Shown: positions 51,958 to 61,408, counted from the stretch's first letter. The stretch: DNA of 64,000 nucleotides from Caulobacter sp. Root343 (GCF_001425745.1 NZ_LMDF01000007.1:1001126-1065125); one strand, 5' to 3'. Notes: generated by a model not told the origin, from the sequence alone. A program made the numbers and translations.

Positions 51958-53346
51958 CTAGCGGGATGCGGTCTTGATGGGCGGCTTGGCCGGCTGCTGA
52001 CCGGGGACCACCAGCGGCGGCCGTTCCAAAGCCTGGTAGACCAGGGTGCGCGATTGGGCGTCCAGGCCCGGACCGACTCCGCCCAGGCGCTGGATCATGC
52101 CGACGAAGAACAGGTCGTTGACCGGGTCGATCCAGAACCAGGTGCCGGCGCTGCCGCCCCAGCTGACCGTGCCCGGCCCCACGGGCGCGCCCGAGGCGGC
52201 CGGATCGACGGCCACGGCCATGTCGAGGCCATAGCCCATGCCGGCGGCGAACGGGAATGGCTTGGGTCCCGGCTTCAGCACGCCCGCCGTGCCGTTGGTG
52301 GTGACCACGAAGCCGGGTGGCAGATGGTTCTGGGTCATCAGGGCCACGGACTCGGGCCTGAGGATCCGGATACCGGAAAGCTCACCCTTGTTCAGGATCA
52401 TCTGGGCGAAGCGGGCGAAGTCGCCGGCTGTCGAGACCAGCCCGCCACCGCCCGAGGGCGCGGCCGGAAGCTTGCTGACGTCGCGCCACGCCCCTTCGAC
52501 GGCCGGGACCAGTTTGCCCGTCTGCGGATCGGCGTCATAAAGCGCCGCCAGCCGTCCCAGCTTCTGTTCGGGCACGTAGAAGGCGGTGTCCCTCATGCCG
52601 AGCGGCGCGAAGATATGCTCTTCCATGAACACCGGCAGGCTCTCGCCGGAGAGTTTCTCGACGATATAGCCCTGGATGTCCGCCGCCACGCTGTAGCGCC
52701 ACAGCTGCCCTGGCTCGGAGAACAGCGGCAGGCCGGAGACTTTCTGGACCAGATCGTTCAGCGACGCCGACTGCAGCACGCCGGCTCGGTAATAGGCTTG
52801 GTCGGCCGGGCTGTTGGGATCGTCGGCCAAGCCATAGGCGAAGCCGGCCGTGTGGGTCATCAGCTCCCGCATCGTCGGCGAGCGCGAGATCGGGGCCAGG
52901 ATCGGCTGGCCGGCCGCGTCGACGCCATTGGCGATGCGCAGATTGGCGAACTCGGGCACGTACTTGCTGATCGGGTCGTCCAGCTGCCAGAGGCCCTGCT
53001 CGTACAGGATCATCATCGCCACGCCGGTGACCGGCTTGGTCTCGGACCGGATGCGGAAGATGGCGTCGAACGGCATCGGCTCGGCGCCCAGGGCGCGGTG
53101 GCCGAAGGCCTTGGCATGGACGATCCGGCCGTGCCGGGCCAGCAGGGTCACGCCGCCGGCGATCTGGCCGTGGTCGACCATCGCCTGCATGTGCTCGTCC
53201 AGCCGCTTCAAGCGCTCGGCGCTGACGCCGGCCTCCTCGGGCTTGGCCCTGGGCAGGGCCAGAACGGGCGTGGCGGCGACGGCCGCGAAGCCGAAGACGC
53301 AGGCCAGCAGGCTCAGCGCGCGGCGACGCAGCCGTCCCGTCCTCAT
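51958..53346 (-). CDS. Exported serine hydrolase, beta-lactamase family (paralogue)
   Basis: A 462-residue protein from ATG 53346 with a signal peptide (basic MRTGRLRRRALSLLACVFGF, cut near ALA). SxxK motif S101-E-T-K104, the Tyr motif WRYSVAAD and the C-terminal WGGSAGTWFWIDPVNDLFFVG. Closely related to the 48939-50252 protein. ATG overlaps the parC stop (ATGA), an unusual coupling. Function: probable esterase or cell-wall hydrolase. Confidence 0.9.
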   Translation of the reverse strand: MRTGRLRRRALSLLACVFGFAAVAATPVLALPRAKPEEAGVSAERLKRLDEHMQAMVDHGQIAGGVTLLARHGRIVHAKAFGHRALGAEPMPFDAIFRIRSETKPVTGVAMMILYEQGLWQLDDPISKYVPEFANLRIANGVDAAGQPILAPISRSPTMRELMTHTAGFAYGLADDPNSPADQAYYRAGVLQSASLNDLVQKVSGLPLFSEPGQLWRYSVAADIQGYIVEKLSGESLPVFMEEHIFAPLGMRDTAFYVPEQKLGRLAALYDADPQTGKLVPAVEGAWRDVSKLPAAPSGGGGLVSTAGDFARFAQMILNKGELSGIRILRPESVALMTQNHLPPGFVVTTNGTAGVLKPGPKPFPFAAGMGYGLDMAVAVDPAASGAPVGPGTVSWGGSAGTWFWIDPVNDLFFVGMIQRLGGVGPGLDAQSRTLVYQALERPPLVVPGQQPAKPPIKTASR

Positions 53347-55619
53347 TTCGGCTTGAACCGCTTGCTGGTCGGGAAGCCCTTGGGCGCCAGCTTGCCGGCC
53401 CCGGCGCGACGGCCGGCCCATTCCTTCCACTCGGCCCATTCACGGCGGCGGCCGGCGGTGTCGATCCAGAAGGCTCCGGTCTCGGCGTTGAACGACAGGC
53501 CGTCGCGCAGGCCGCCTTCGCGATAGGTCTGCAGCTTGACGCCCTTGCCGCGCGGCATCTCAGGCAGCTCCTCCAGCGGGAAGATCAGGATCTTGCCGTT
53601 GTCGCCGACCACGGCGAACTGATCGCCGACGGCCTCCAGGCAGAAGGCCGCGCCGGCGGCGTCGACGTTCAGGACCTGCTTGCCGGCCTTGCGGTTGGCC
53701 AGGGCTTCTTCCTCGGGCATCAGGAAGCCGTAACCCAGTTTCGAGGCCAGAATGCGTTTGCGGCCGGCCTTGAACGGGAAGACGTCGATGATCTTCACCT
53801 TGTCGTCCAGCTCGATCATCATCCGCACCGGCTCGCCATGGCCGCGCGCGCTGGGAAGCTTGTCGCAACCCAGCGTGAAGAAGCGGCCGTCGCTGGAGAA
53901 GATCAGCAGCTTGTCGGTGGTCTCGGCCGGCACCAGGAAGCCCAGCTTGTCGCCTTCCTTGAACTTCAGCTCGGACGGGTCTTCCACCTTGCCCTTGGCG
54001 GCGCGGATCCAGCCTCGCTCGGACAGGATGATGGTGATCGGCTCGCGGACGATCAGCGCTTCGATCGCGGCGTCGGCGTCGACGACCGGGGCGTCCTCGA
54101 AGATCGAGCGGCCCTTCACGCCCGTCGGACGGGCCTTGTCCAGCGGATGCTTGATCTTCAGCAGCGAGGCGCGGACCTCCGACAGACCCACGCCGACCAG
54201 CTTCCACTGCTTGGCGTCGCTGGCCAGCATGGCCAGGATCCCGTCGCGCTCTTCCACCAGTTCGGCGTGTTCGCGGCGGATCTCCATCTCTTCCAGCTTG
54301 GCTAGTTGGCGCAGGCGGGTGTTGAGGATGGCGTCGGCCTGGATGTCGGAAAGAGCGAAGGCCTCGATCAGCTTTTCCTTCGGCTTGTCCTCGTAGCGGA
54401 CGATCCGAATGACCTCGTCGAGGTTCAGATAGGCGATCAGCAGGCCGTCCAGGATGTGCAGACGGGCTTCGATCTTGGCCAGGCGGTGGCGAGCCCGGCG
54501 GGTCAGCACTTCGCGGCGGTGAGCCAGGAAGGCCATCAGGGCCTGCTTGATGCCCATGACGCCCGGCGTGCCGCGCGCGTCCAGCACGTTGATGTTGACC
54601 GGGAAACGGCTTTCCAGCGCGGAGAGCTTGAACAGGCTCTCCATCAGCACTTCGGGTTCGACGTTCTTGGACTTCGGCTCCAGGACCAGGCGGATGTCCT
54701 CGGCGCTCTCGTCGCGGACGTCGCCCAGCAGGGCGGCCCTCTTGCTGTCGATCAGGTCGGCCAGTTGCTCGACCAGATCCGACTTCTTCACCTGATACGG
54801 AATCTCGGTGACGACGATCTGGTAGGTGCCGCGACCGGTGTCTTCCTTCTCCCACTTGGCCCGGATCCGCACACCGCCGCGACCGGTCTCGTAGGTTTCG
54901 AGCAAGGACGCACGGCCCTCGACGATCACACCGCCGGTCGGAAAGTCTGGCCCTGGGACCTTTTCTAGAATCTCTTCGGTCGTGGCGTCGGGATTGGCCA
55001 GCAGCAGGTGGCAGGCGTCGATCAGCTCGGCGGCGTTGTGCGGCGGGATCGAGGTGGCCATGCCGACCGCGATGCCCGACGAGCCGTTGGCGAGGAGGTT
55101 CGGGAAGCCAGACGGCAGGACCAACGGCTCCTCGTCCTGGCCGTCATAGGTCGGCTTGAAATCGACCGCGTCCTCGTCGATGCCGTCCAGCAGAAGCGTC
55201 GCCGCCTCTGTCATCTTGCATTCGGTGTAGCGCATGGCCGCGGCGCTATCGCCGTCGATATTGCCGAAGTTGCCCTGCCCCTCGACCAGCGGGATGCGCT
55301 GCGAGAACTCTTGGGCCAGGCGGACCAGGGCGTCATAGATCGACTGGTCGCCGTGCGGGTGGAAGTTACCCATCACCTCGCCGACCACCTTGGCGCATTT
55401 GCGCGCCGCGGAGTCGGGGTTCAGGCGCATGTTGCTCATCGCGTACAGCACGCGACGGTGCACGGGCTTCAGGCCATCGCGCACGTCGGGCAGCGCCCGC
55501 GAGCCGATGGTCGAGAGCGCATAGGCCAGGTACCGCCGCGACAGGGCTTCCGTCAGCGGTTCGTCGAGGATGCGATCGCCGTCGTCGGGACCGCCGGGAG
55601 GAAGGACAGGCTTGTTCAT
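53343..55619 (-). CDS. parC: DNA topoisomerase IV subunit A
   Basis: Decatenating topoisomerase subunit, 758 residues. Catalytic tyrosine in AAMRYTECKM. Lacks a gyrase box and has the short C-terminal domain of ParC. The quinolone segment reads FHPHGDQSIYDALVRL: positions of E. coli ParC S80 and E84 are Q92 and D96. ATG 55619; a 130-bp gap separates it from recO. The last four bases overlap the serine hydrolase start. Confidence 0.97.
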   Translation of the reverse strand: MNKPVLPPGGPDDGDRILDEPLTEALSRRYLAYALSTIGSRALPDVRDGLKPVHRRVLYAMSNMRLNPDSAARKCAKVVGEVMGNFHPHGDQSIYDALVRLAQEFSQRIPLVEGQGNFGNIDGDSAAAMRYTECKMTEAATLLLDGIDEDAVDFKPTYDGQDEEPLVLPSGFPNLLANGSSGIAVGMATSIPPHNAAELIDACHLLLANPDATTEEILEKVPGPDFPTGGVIVEGRASLLETYETGRGGVRIRAKWEKEDTGRGTYQIVVTEIPYQVKKSDLVEQLADLIDSKRAALLGDVRDESAEDIRLVLEPKSKNVEPEVLMESLFKLSALESRFPVNINVLDARGTPGVMGIKQALMAFLAHRREVLTRRARHRLAKIEARLHILDGLLIAYLNLDEVIRIVRYEDKPKEKLIEAFALSDIQADAILNTRLRQLAKLEEMEIRREHAELVEERDGILAMLASDAKQWKLVGVGLSEVRASLLKIKHPLDKARPTGVKGRSIFEDAPVVDADAAIEALIVREPITIILSERGWIRAAKGKVEDPSELKFKEGDKLGFLVPAETTDKLLIFSSDGRFFTLGCDKLPSARGHGEPVRMMIELDDKVKIIDVFPFKAGRKRILASKLGYGFLMPEEEALANRKAGKQVLNVDAAGAAFCLEAVGDQFAVVGDNGKILIFPLEELPEMPRGKGVKLQTYREGGLRDGLSFNAETGAFWIDTAGRRREWAEWKEWAGRRAGAGKLAPKGFPTSKRFKPK

Positions 55620-55752
55620 CGAGGGGATTCGTTACTCCGGGTAACGACCCTAGCAGAAATTCGCCCGGCGATTCGACAGGCAGGCCTCAACCATCCCCGG
55701 TTTTCCGGCGTTCGGGCCCCTTCGCGCTGATCCTGCGCTTCGGCGAGACCTC

Positions 55753-56484
55753 CTAGAGCCGACCCGCTTCGGTCAGGCGGTCCATCAGCCAGACCCTGGC
55801 GGGCGGCAGCGGCCGGTTCAGCGGGCCGAACACGAACTGCTCGAGGAAATGGCCGGTGATGTCGAGGCCGGCCTTCACGTCCCCCTCGGTCAAGCCGCCT
55901 TGCGAGGACAGCATGAACGGCGGCAGCGGCAGCAGCTTGTCGTGATAGGGTCGCCCCGCGTCGCGGCTCACGGCCCGGCCGGTGCGCGGGCTGACATAGA
56001 CGAGGTCGTCGAAGCTCCCGGTCGCGGCGCATTTCGAGAGGTCCAGGCCAAAGCCCAGCTCCTGCAGCAGGCCCGCCTCGTAGCGAACATAGACGGCCGG
56101 CCAGATGTCGGGGACTTCCAGCACCCGGATAAGGGCCTCCAGGGCATGGAAGGCGCCAGGGTGGGCTTCGCGCTCCGGCAGCGCGGCGGCGGCCACGGCG
56201 GCGGCCGCTGACAGGCCCGCCAGCGCCAAGCGGTCGTCGAACAGCGACGAAGGTCCCTCGCCCATCGGCTCCAGGCTGGCCGAGCCCAGTTGCTCCGAAA
56301 CCCGGGCGCGATAGCGAGCGATGACCCGCGCGCCCGGTTGCAGGAAAGGCTTCATCCGCCGCGAGGCCGCGCCGGCCACATGGGCGACGAACTTGCCGCG
56401 ATCTTGCGTCAACAGCTCGACGATCGCCCCCGTCTCGCCATGCGAGCGGGCCGAGAGGACGTAGGCTTCGTCCTCCCATTCCAT
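55753..56484 (-). CDS. recO: DNA repair protein RecO
   Basis: RecFOR recombination mediator loading RecA on SSB-coated DNA; 243 residues. N-terminal OB fold MEWEDEAYVLSARSHGETGAIVELLTQ, central GARVIARYRAR and the C-terminal helical region; zinc cysteines typical of some RecO are reduced to one (KCAATGSF). It follows nat by two bases. ATG 56484; an open frame upstream belongs to nat antisense. Confidence 0.93.
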   Translation of the reverse strand: MEWEDEAYVLSARSHGETGAIVELLTQDRGKFVAHVAGAASRRMKPFLQPGARVIARYRARVSEQLGSASLEPMGEGPSSLFDDRLALAGLSAAAAVAAAALPEREAHPGAFHALEALIRVLEVPDIWPAVYVRYEAGLLQELGFGLDLSKCAATGSFDDLVYVSPRTGRAVSRDAGRPYHDKLLPLPPFMLSSQGGLTEGDVKAGLDITGHFLEQFVFGPLNRPLPPARVWLMDRLTEAGRL

Positions 56485-56486
56485 GC

Positions 56487-57341
56487 TCAAGCGGACGTTC
56501 CCCAGGCCACGACCTTTTCCAGCACGGGCATCCAGTCGGCCTCGACCGGCAGGCCGATCACGTCGCGCAGAGTCGCTTCCAGCTCGCTCACCGAGAGGTC
56601 GCGCTGCTCGACCACCGCGCCGGTGATATCGCGATGGGTGAAGCGGTTGTTCTTCAGGGCATAGCGCGCGGTCGGCGTCGTGCGCCCCACCGTCATGCTC
56701 CAGGTGAAGTGCGAGCTGGGGTGGGTGTAGGTGAAGTAGTTGGCCTGCTCGTAGTCGATCTCGGCCCAGCCCCCCTTGGAGACCTGGTACAGCGGCGCCC
56801 AGCGGCCCGAGAGATCGGCCTGGACCTGGCGCTCGGCCACGCCGTTCGTCTCCGTGTCCACGATGCGGAACTTGCCGTTCGGCGTGTCCTGAACCGCATC
56901 GGAGAACAGACGCAGCGGGGCTGTCAGCACGCAGCCGCCAAAGCCGGCGTCGGCCAGCCAGGTCTCGCCGTCGATCGCGACGCCCAACACCTGGTGCGAG
57001 CGCGGACGCGGCGGGGCGTCCTCTGGCAGCATCCACTTCACGCGGGCCATCAGGCCTTCGACCTGGAAGCCGAGGGTTTCCAGCACGCGCTTGAGCAGGC
57101 CGTTCTGCTCATAGCAGTAGCCGCCTCGGCCGGCGCTGATCAGCTTGGCGTCGATGTCGGCCGGCGCGAGGCTGATCCCGCGGCCCAGCAGCACGTCGAG
57201 ATTCTCGAACGGAATGGCGTCCGGATGCTTCTGGGTGATGGCGCGCAGGGTCGCCATCGTCGGCTCTCGGGGGCCCTCGTAACCGATACGCGCGAAATAG
57301 GCGTCCAGGTCGACGGCGGCCGCCGCGGGAGCATCAAACAT
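56487..57341 (-). CDS. nat: Arylamine N-acetyltransferase
   Basis: Transfers acetyl from acetyl-CoA to arylamines, hydrazines and arylhydroxylamines. 284 residues with the papain-like triad C76 (GGYCYEQNGLL), H116 (RSHQVLGVAI) and D131 (WLADAGFGG), in the order diagnostic for NAT. The start overlaps the era stop by eight bases and the gene ends two bases before recO, so it sits inside the usual era-recO pair. Confidence 0.96.
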   Translation of the reverse strand: MFDAPAAAAVDLDAYFARIGYEGPREPTMATLRAITQKHPDAIPFENLDVLLGRGISLAPADIDAKLISAGRGGYCYEQNGLLKRVLETLGFQVEGLMARVKWMLPEDAPPRPRSHQVLGVAIDGETWLADAGFGGCVLTAPLRLFSDAVQDTPNGKFRIVDTETNGVAERQVQADLSGRWAPLYQVSKGGWAEIDYEQANYFTYTHPSSHFTWSMTVGRTTPTARYALKNNRFTHRDITGAVVEQRDLSVSELEATLRDVIGLPVEADWMPVLEKVVAWGTSA

Positions 57342-58296
57342 CGAAGTCCAATCCGATATCGGAGAAGAGACCCCGCTCCTCGGCCCAGTTCTCCTTGACC
57401 TTCACGTGAAGGAACAGGTGGACCTTGCGATCAAGGATCTCGCACAGCTCCTCACGTGAGGCTTGGCCGATCCATTTCAAGGTCTGGCCGCCCTTGCCGA
57501 TCACGATGATGCGCTGGCCTTCGCGCTCGACCAGGATGGTCTGCTCGATGCGAACGCTGCCGTCCCGGCGCTCTTCGAACGCCGTGGTCTCGACCATGGC
57601 GGCGTAGGGCAGCTCTTCGTGGACCCGCAGATAGACCTTCTCTCGGGTGATCTCGGCGGCCAGCAGGCGGGCCGGCAGGTCGGCGGTCTGGTCTTCGGGA
57701 TAGAGCCAGGGCCCTTCCGGCATCATCGAGACCAGCTTGGCGGTCAGGTCTTCGACGCCCGCGCCCGTCGAGGCGCTGATCATGAAGACGTCCGTGTAGG
57801 CGCCGGTGTCGAAGAAGTCCTTGGCGACTGACAGCAGGGTGTCGCGCTTGACGCCGTCGATCTTGTTCAGGGCCAGGATCACCTGGCGGTTGGCGGCCTT
57901 CAGGCCCTCTATGATCGTCTGGACGTCCTGGGCCGAGCGGTATTCGCCCGGCGTGGCCTTGTCGGCGCGGCTGGCCAGCTCGGCCTGCACATCGACCAGG
58001 TGGACGGTGGCCTCCGCGTCTTCGGAACCGGCCCAGGCCGCGCGGACCATGGCGCGGTCCAGGCGGCGGCGCGGGCTGAAGATCCCGGGCGTGTCGACGA
58101 GCACGATCTGGGTGTCGCCCTCGATGGCGACGCCGCGCACGGGGAAGCGGGTGGTCTGGACCTTCTGGGTCACGATCGAGACCTTGGCCCCGACCATGCG
58201 GTTGACCAGGGTGGACTTGCCAGCGTTCGGCGCGCCGATGATCGCCGCGAAACCGGCCCGAGTCCGGATGGGTGTTTGGGAGGTGGTGTCAGTCAT
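57334..58296 (-). CDS. era: GTPase Era
   Basis: 16S rRNA-binding GTPase in 30S assembly, 320 residues. G1 IIGAPNAGKSTLVNR, G3 LVDTPGIF, G4 ALNKIDGV, G5 ISASTGAGV, and a C-terminal KH domain with IGKGGQTLKWIGQASREE. ATG 58296 (MTDTTSQTPIRTRAG) is preferred to an in-frame ATG-like start 96 bp upstream, which is Arg/Pro-rich. Confidence 0.96.
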   Translation of the reverse strand: MTDTTSQTPIRTRAGFAAIIGAPNAGKSTLVNRMVGAKVSIVTQKVQTTRFPVRGVAIEGDTQIVLVDTPGIFSPRRRLDRAMVRAAWAGSEDAEATVHLVDVQAELASRADKATPGEYRSAQDVQTIIEGLKAANRQVILALNKIDGVKRDTLLSVAKDFFDTGAYTDVFMISASTGAGVEDLTAKLVSMMPEGPWLYPEDQTADLPARLLAAEITREKVYLRVHEELPYAAMVETTAFEERRDGSVRIEQTILVEREGQRIIVIGKGGQTLKWIGQASREELCEILDRKVHLFLHVKVKENWAEERGLFSDIGLDFDV

Positions 58297-58453
58297 TGCG
58301 CGTGCGTGTAGCACCGATGGGGGTTCGGGGGTAGCGAAGCGCAGCGGGCGGCGTCGCGGGGACAGGACGCGATTGCTCGGGGGCTCGACCACACCTATAG
58401 ATTTTCAACGAAAGGTGGAGCGCACAGGGCGCTCTCATGTAGCGTCGAGTACC

Positions 58454-59311
58454 ATGGCGTCCATTATTTTCCGGCGAGCGGTCAGTCTGTTTCCCCCCGC
58501 CGTTCGACGCGCCGCCTCAGGAGCCTATCTCGACCTGGTCAGCCTTCCGGCCCGCGTCGCCAATCCCGACCGCCGGCAGGAGCCATGGCAGACGATCCAC
58601 AACGTCGGCGGCGGCGATTTCGCGGCCGCGGGCCGGGAAAACCTCGAGCTCTTGAAGACGTATGCGGGACTGACGACTTCGAGCAGCGTTCTGGACATCG
58701 GCTGCGGCACCGGCCGCATGGCGGCGCCGCTGGTCGACTTTCTCGATCCGAACGCGGGCTACGTCGGTTTCGACATTTCCCGATCGGCGATCGAGACCTG
58801 CAAACGTCGCATCGGCTCCAAGCGCACCGACTTCAGGTTCGTTCACGTCGATGTCCGCAATCGCGAGTACCGATCGTCCGGCGCCATCGAAGAAACGGAG
58901 CTGACCTTCCCCGTCGCGGACAACCAGATCGACGTCGCCTTGGCCACTTCGGTGTTCAGCCACATGACGCTGGAGTCGATCGGGCACTATTTGGCGGAGA
59001 CGCATCGGGTGTTGAAGCCGGGCGGTCGATTCATGTTCACCGCCTTCGCCCTCACTGACCAGCGCGAGGCCGGCATCCAGGCGGGCCGGGCAGCCTTGGA
59101 TTTCAAGCCGTGGAAAGACGGATCGATGGTGGTCGATCCCAACTCGCCGGAACGCGCCATCGCCCATCGCCTCGAAGCCCTGGAGGCGGCGGTGAGCACC
59201 GTAGGCCTGCGACTGCCCGACGGCGTGCGCTACGGCGGCTGGCTGCCGCCGACAGCGTATCCAGGGGGACAGGACCTCTTCGTCGCCGTAAAGCCCGCCT
59301 CTCAGGCCTAG
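58454..59311 (+). CDS. Class I SAM-dependent methyltransferase
   Basis: A 285-residue methyltransferase: VLDIGCGTGRMAAPLVDFL (motif I), YVGFDISRSAIETCKRRI (acidic loop), DNQIDVALATSVFSHM, and HRVLKPGGRFMFTAF. The substrate is unknown. The 157-bp leader holds a hairpin, GAGCGC (58418-58423) / GCGCTC (58429-58434). It converges on rnc with 3 bp between stops, the only plus-strand gene in the 53-63 kb block, so it is likely an insertion in the era-rnc unit. Confidence 0.9.
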   Translation: MASIIFRRAVSLFPPAVRRAASGAYLDLVSLPARVANPDRRQEPWQTIHNVGGGDFAAAGRENLELLKTYAGLTTSSSVLDIGCGTGRMAAPLVDFLDPNAGYVGFDISRSAIETCKRRIGSKRTDFRFVHVDVRNREYRSSGAIEETELTFPVADNQIDVALATSVFSHMTLESIGHYLAETHRVLKPGGRFMFTAFALTDQREAGIQAGRAALDFKPWKDGSMVVDPNSPERAIAHRLEALEAAVSTVGLRLPDGVRYGGWLPPTAYPGGQDLFVAVKPASQA

Positions 59312-59314
59312 GAC

Positions 59315-60010
59315 CTACTCCGCGCCTTCGCGCTCCAGCAGCGCCTTGGCGGCGGCCTTCTCGGCCTCTTGCCGGGACTTGCCCTTGGCGATAGCCGGAT
59401 CGACGCCCTTCACGACCACCTCGACGGTGAAGACCGGCGCGTGGTCGGGGCCGGCGCGGTCGAGCACGCGATAGGTCGGCAGCGGCCGCCCCTGGCCCTG
59501 CGCCCACTCCTGCAACGCCGTCTTGGAGTCGCGCGGACGTCCCTCGCCCGCCCGGTCGAACTCGTCGGCCCACAGCGCGAGAAACACGCGTCGCGCCGTG
59601 TCGAGGCCGCCGTCGTGATAGAGCGCGGCCATCAGGGCCTCGGTGGCGCCGGCCAGGATCGAGTCGGTCTCGCGGCCGCCGATCTTGCTGGACGAGGCCG
59701 ACAGGCGCAGGGCTGGCCCCAGCTCCGCCACCCGGGCGACACGGGCGCAGGTCTCGCGGCTGACCAGGGCGTTGAGACGCGGCGCGAGCTCGCCTTCCTT
59801 GGCCTTGGGGAACCGCTCGGCCAGGGCCTCGGCGGCCAGCAGACCCAGAACGCGGTCGCCGATGAACTCCAGCACCTCGTTGTCGCGGACCTTCTTGGCC
59901 CCGTCCCCGACGCTGGCATGCGTCAGGGCGCGTTCTAGCAGCTCGCGGTCGTTGAACCGATGGCCGATCCGGCGCTCTAGGTCGCCGACGGCGGCGACCC
60001 GTCTATCCAT
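59315..60010 (-). CDS. rnc: Ribonuclease III
   Basis: Double-strand RNA endonuclease processing rRNA and mRNAs. 231 residues: the RNase III signature NEVLEFIGDRVLGLLAAEAL with catalytic Glu and Asp, a second metal site near ILAGATEALMAALYHDGGL, and a C-terminal dsRNA-binding domain (DSKTALQEWAQGQGRPLPTY... SRQEAEKAAAKALLE). Nine bases from lepB. Confidence 0.96.
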   Translation of the reverse strand: MDRRVAAVGDLERRIGHRFNDRELLERALTHASVGDGAKKVRDNEVLEFIGDRVLGLLAAEALAERFPKAKEGELAPRLNALVSRETCARVARVAELGPALRLSASSSKIGGRETDSILAGATEALMAALYHDGGLDTARRVFLALWADEFDRAGEGRPRDSKTALQEWAQGQGRPLPTYRVLDRAGPDHAPVFTVEVVVKGVDPAIAKGKSRQEAEKAAAKALLEREGAE

Positions 60011-60019
60011 TGTTCTGGA

Positions 60020-60865
60020 TCACTTCAGCACGTGGAAGAAGCGGCTGGGACGCGCGTTCAAGAACCAGGTCCAGGGCTTGAACAGGCTGGCCTCGGCGTT
60101 CCACGACAGCAGGATGATCTGGGCGCGGCCGACCAGGTTCTCGGCGGGCACGAAGCCAACGCCGACCTCGTCGCCGATGTACTGGTCCAGCTCGTAGTCC
60201 CACTTGCAGGCGCTCTCCCGGAACGGCGAGACGCCCGGATCGAAGCGGCTGTCGGCCGAGTTGTCGCGGTTGTCGCCCATGAAGAAGTAGCAGCCCGCCG
60301 GCACGGTGTAGACGCCGGTGTTGTCGCCGCGGCTGTCGGGGCCGAAGTCCTGGGTGTTGTACTGGCGGCCTTCCGGATTGGTCTCCTGGAAGCGCTGGAC
60401 CTGTTGCGTGAAGCCATAGCCGGTGTCGACCAGGGCCGGCGCCTGCTCCTTGCGCGGCAGGGCCTTGCCGTTGATGTAGACCTGACCGCCGCGCACCTGG
60501 ACCTTGTCGCCCGGCATGCCGATCAGGCGCTTGATGTAGTCGGTGCGATTGTCGCGCGGCAGCTTGAACACGATGATGTCGCCGCGACGGGGCGCGTGGC
60601 CCAGGATCCGGCCCTTGATGATCGGCGGGCTGAACGGGATCGAGTGCTTGCTCCAGCCGTAGCTGAACTTCGACACGATGATGTAGTCGCCCTGATACAG
60701 GTTCGGCTCCATCGAGGCCGACGGGATCGTGAAGGGCTGGAACAGCAGGACGCGCAGCACCAGGGCGATGCCCAGGGCGTAGGCGACGGTCTTGATGATC
60801 TCGATGAACTCGGCGACGACGCCCTTTTCTTCGGGCGGCGTGAGGTCGTCGGCGGCGTCGGTCAT
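60020..60865 (-). CDS. lepB: Signal peptidase I
   Basis: Inner-membrane protease that cuts Sec/Tat leaders, 281 residues. A membrane helix (VAYALGIALVLRVLLFQPF) is followed by the catalytic serine in IPSASMEPNLYQGDYIIVSKF and the lysine in RGDIIVFKLPRDNRTDYIKR, plus FFMGDNRDNSADSRF. Start ATG 60865 (MTDAADDLTPPE). Confidence 0.95.
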   Translation of the reverse strand: MTDAADDLTPPEEKGVVAEFIEIIKTVAYALGIALVLRVLLFQPFTIPSASMEPNLYQGDYIIVSKFSYGWSKHSIPFSPPIIKGRILGHAPRRGDIIVFKLPRDNRTDYIKRLIGMPGDKVQVRGGQVYINGKALPRKEQAPALVDTGYGFTQQVQRFQETNPEGRQYNTQDFGPDSRGDNTGVYTVPAGCYFFMGDNRDNSADSRFDPGVSPFRESACKWDYELDQYIGDEVGVGFVPAENLVGRAQIILLSWNAEASLFKPWTWFLNARPSRFFHVLK

Positions 60866-60967
60866 GCGGGCGCGGGGCTCTGTATTGGCGTGGTCGAGAG
60901 ACCTTGTCTGGCCTTGCTAGACGGGCCGAGGGTCCGGAGCAAGTCGGAGCAAGGCCCTAGCTTGCGC

Positions 60968-61408
60968 TCATGGCCGGACAATGGCGCCGCTTTCGTCCGT
61001 GGCGGGTATCGCGACGGGCAGCGCCTCGATGATCACGAACGCCTGGGCGTAGGGATGATCGTCGGTCAGGGACAGGTGGATCACCGCCTCCATGCCGTCT
61101 GGCGTCATCGCCTTGAGACGCTCCAGCGCGCCTCCGGTCAGGGCCATCGTCGGCTTGCCAGACGGCAGATTGACCACGCCCATGCCGGCCAGGTGCACGC
61201 CGCGCTTCAGCCCGGTGCCCAGGGCTTTGGAACAGGCCTCCTTGGCCGCAAAGCGCTTGGCGTAGCTGGAGGCGCGATCGGGCTTGCGCTCGGATCGCCT
61301 GCGTTCGATCTCGGTGAAGACCTTGTAGGTGAACCGGTCGCCGAAACGCTCAAGGGATTTCTCGATCCGGCGGATGTCGCACAGGTCCGAGCCGATCCCG
61401 ATGATCAC
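60968..61408 (-). CDS. acpS: Holo-[acyl-carrier-protein] synthase
   Basis: Transfers 4'-phosphopantetheine to ACP. 146 residues from GTG 61408, overlapping the pdxJ stop as GTGA. The Mg-binding motif IGSDLCDIRRIE and FAAKEACSKALGTG are visible; TDDHPYAQAFVII is the C-terminal core strand and a ~15-residue tail follows. Confidence 0.95.
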   Translation of the reverse strand: MIIGIGSDLCDIRRIEKSLERFGDRFTYKVFTEIERRRSERKPDRASSYAKRFAAKEACSKALGTGLKRGVHLAGMGVVNLPSGKPTMALTGGALERLKAMTPDGMEAVIHLSLTDDHPYAQAFVIIEALPVAIPATDESGAIVRP

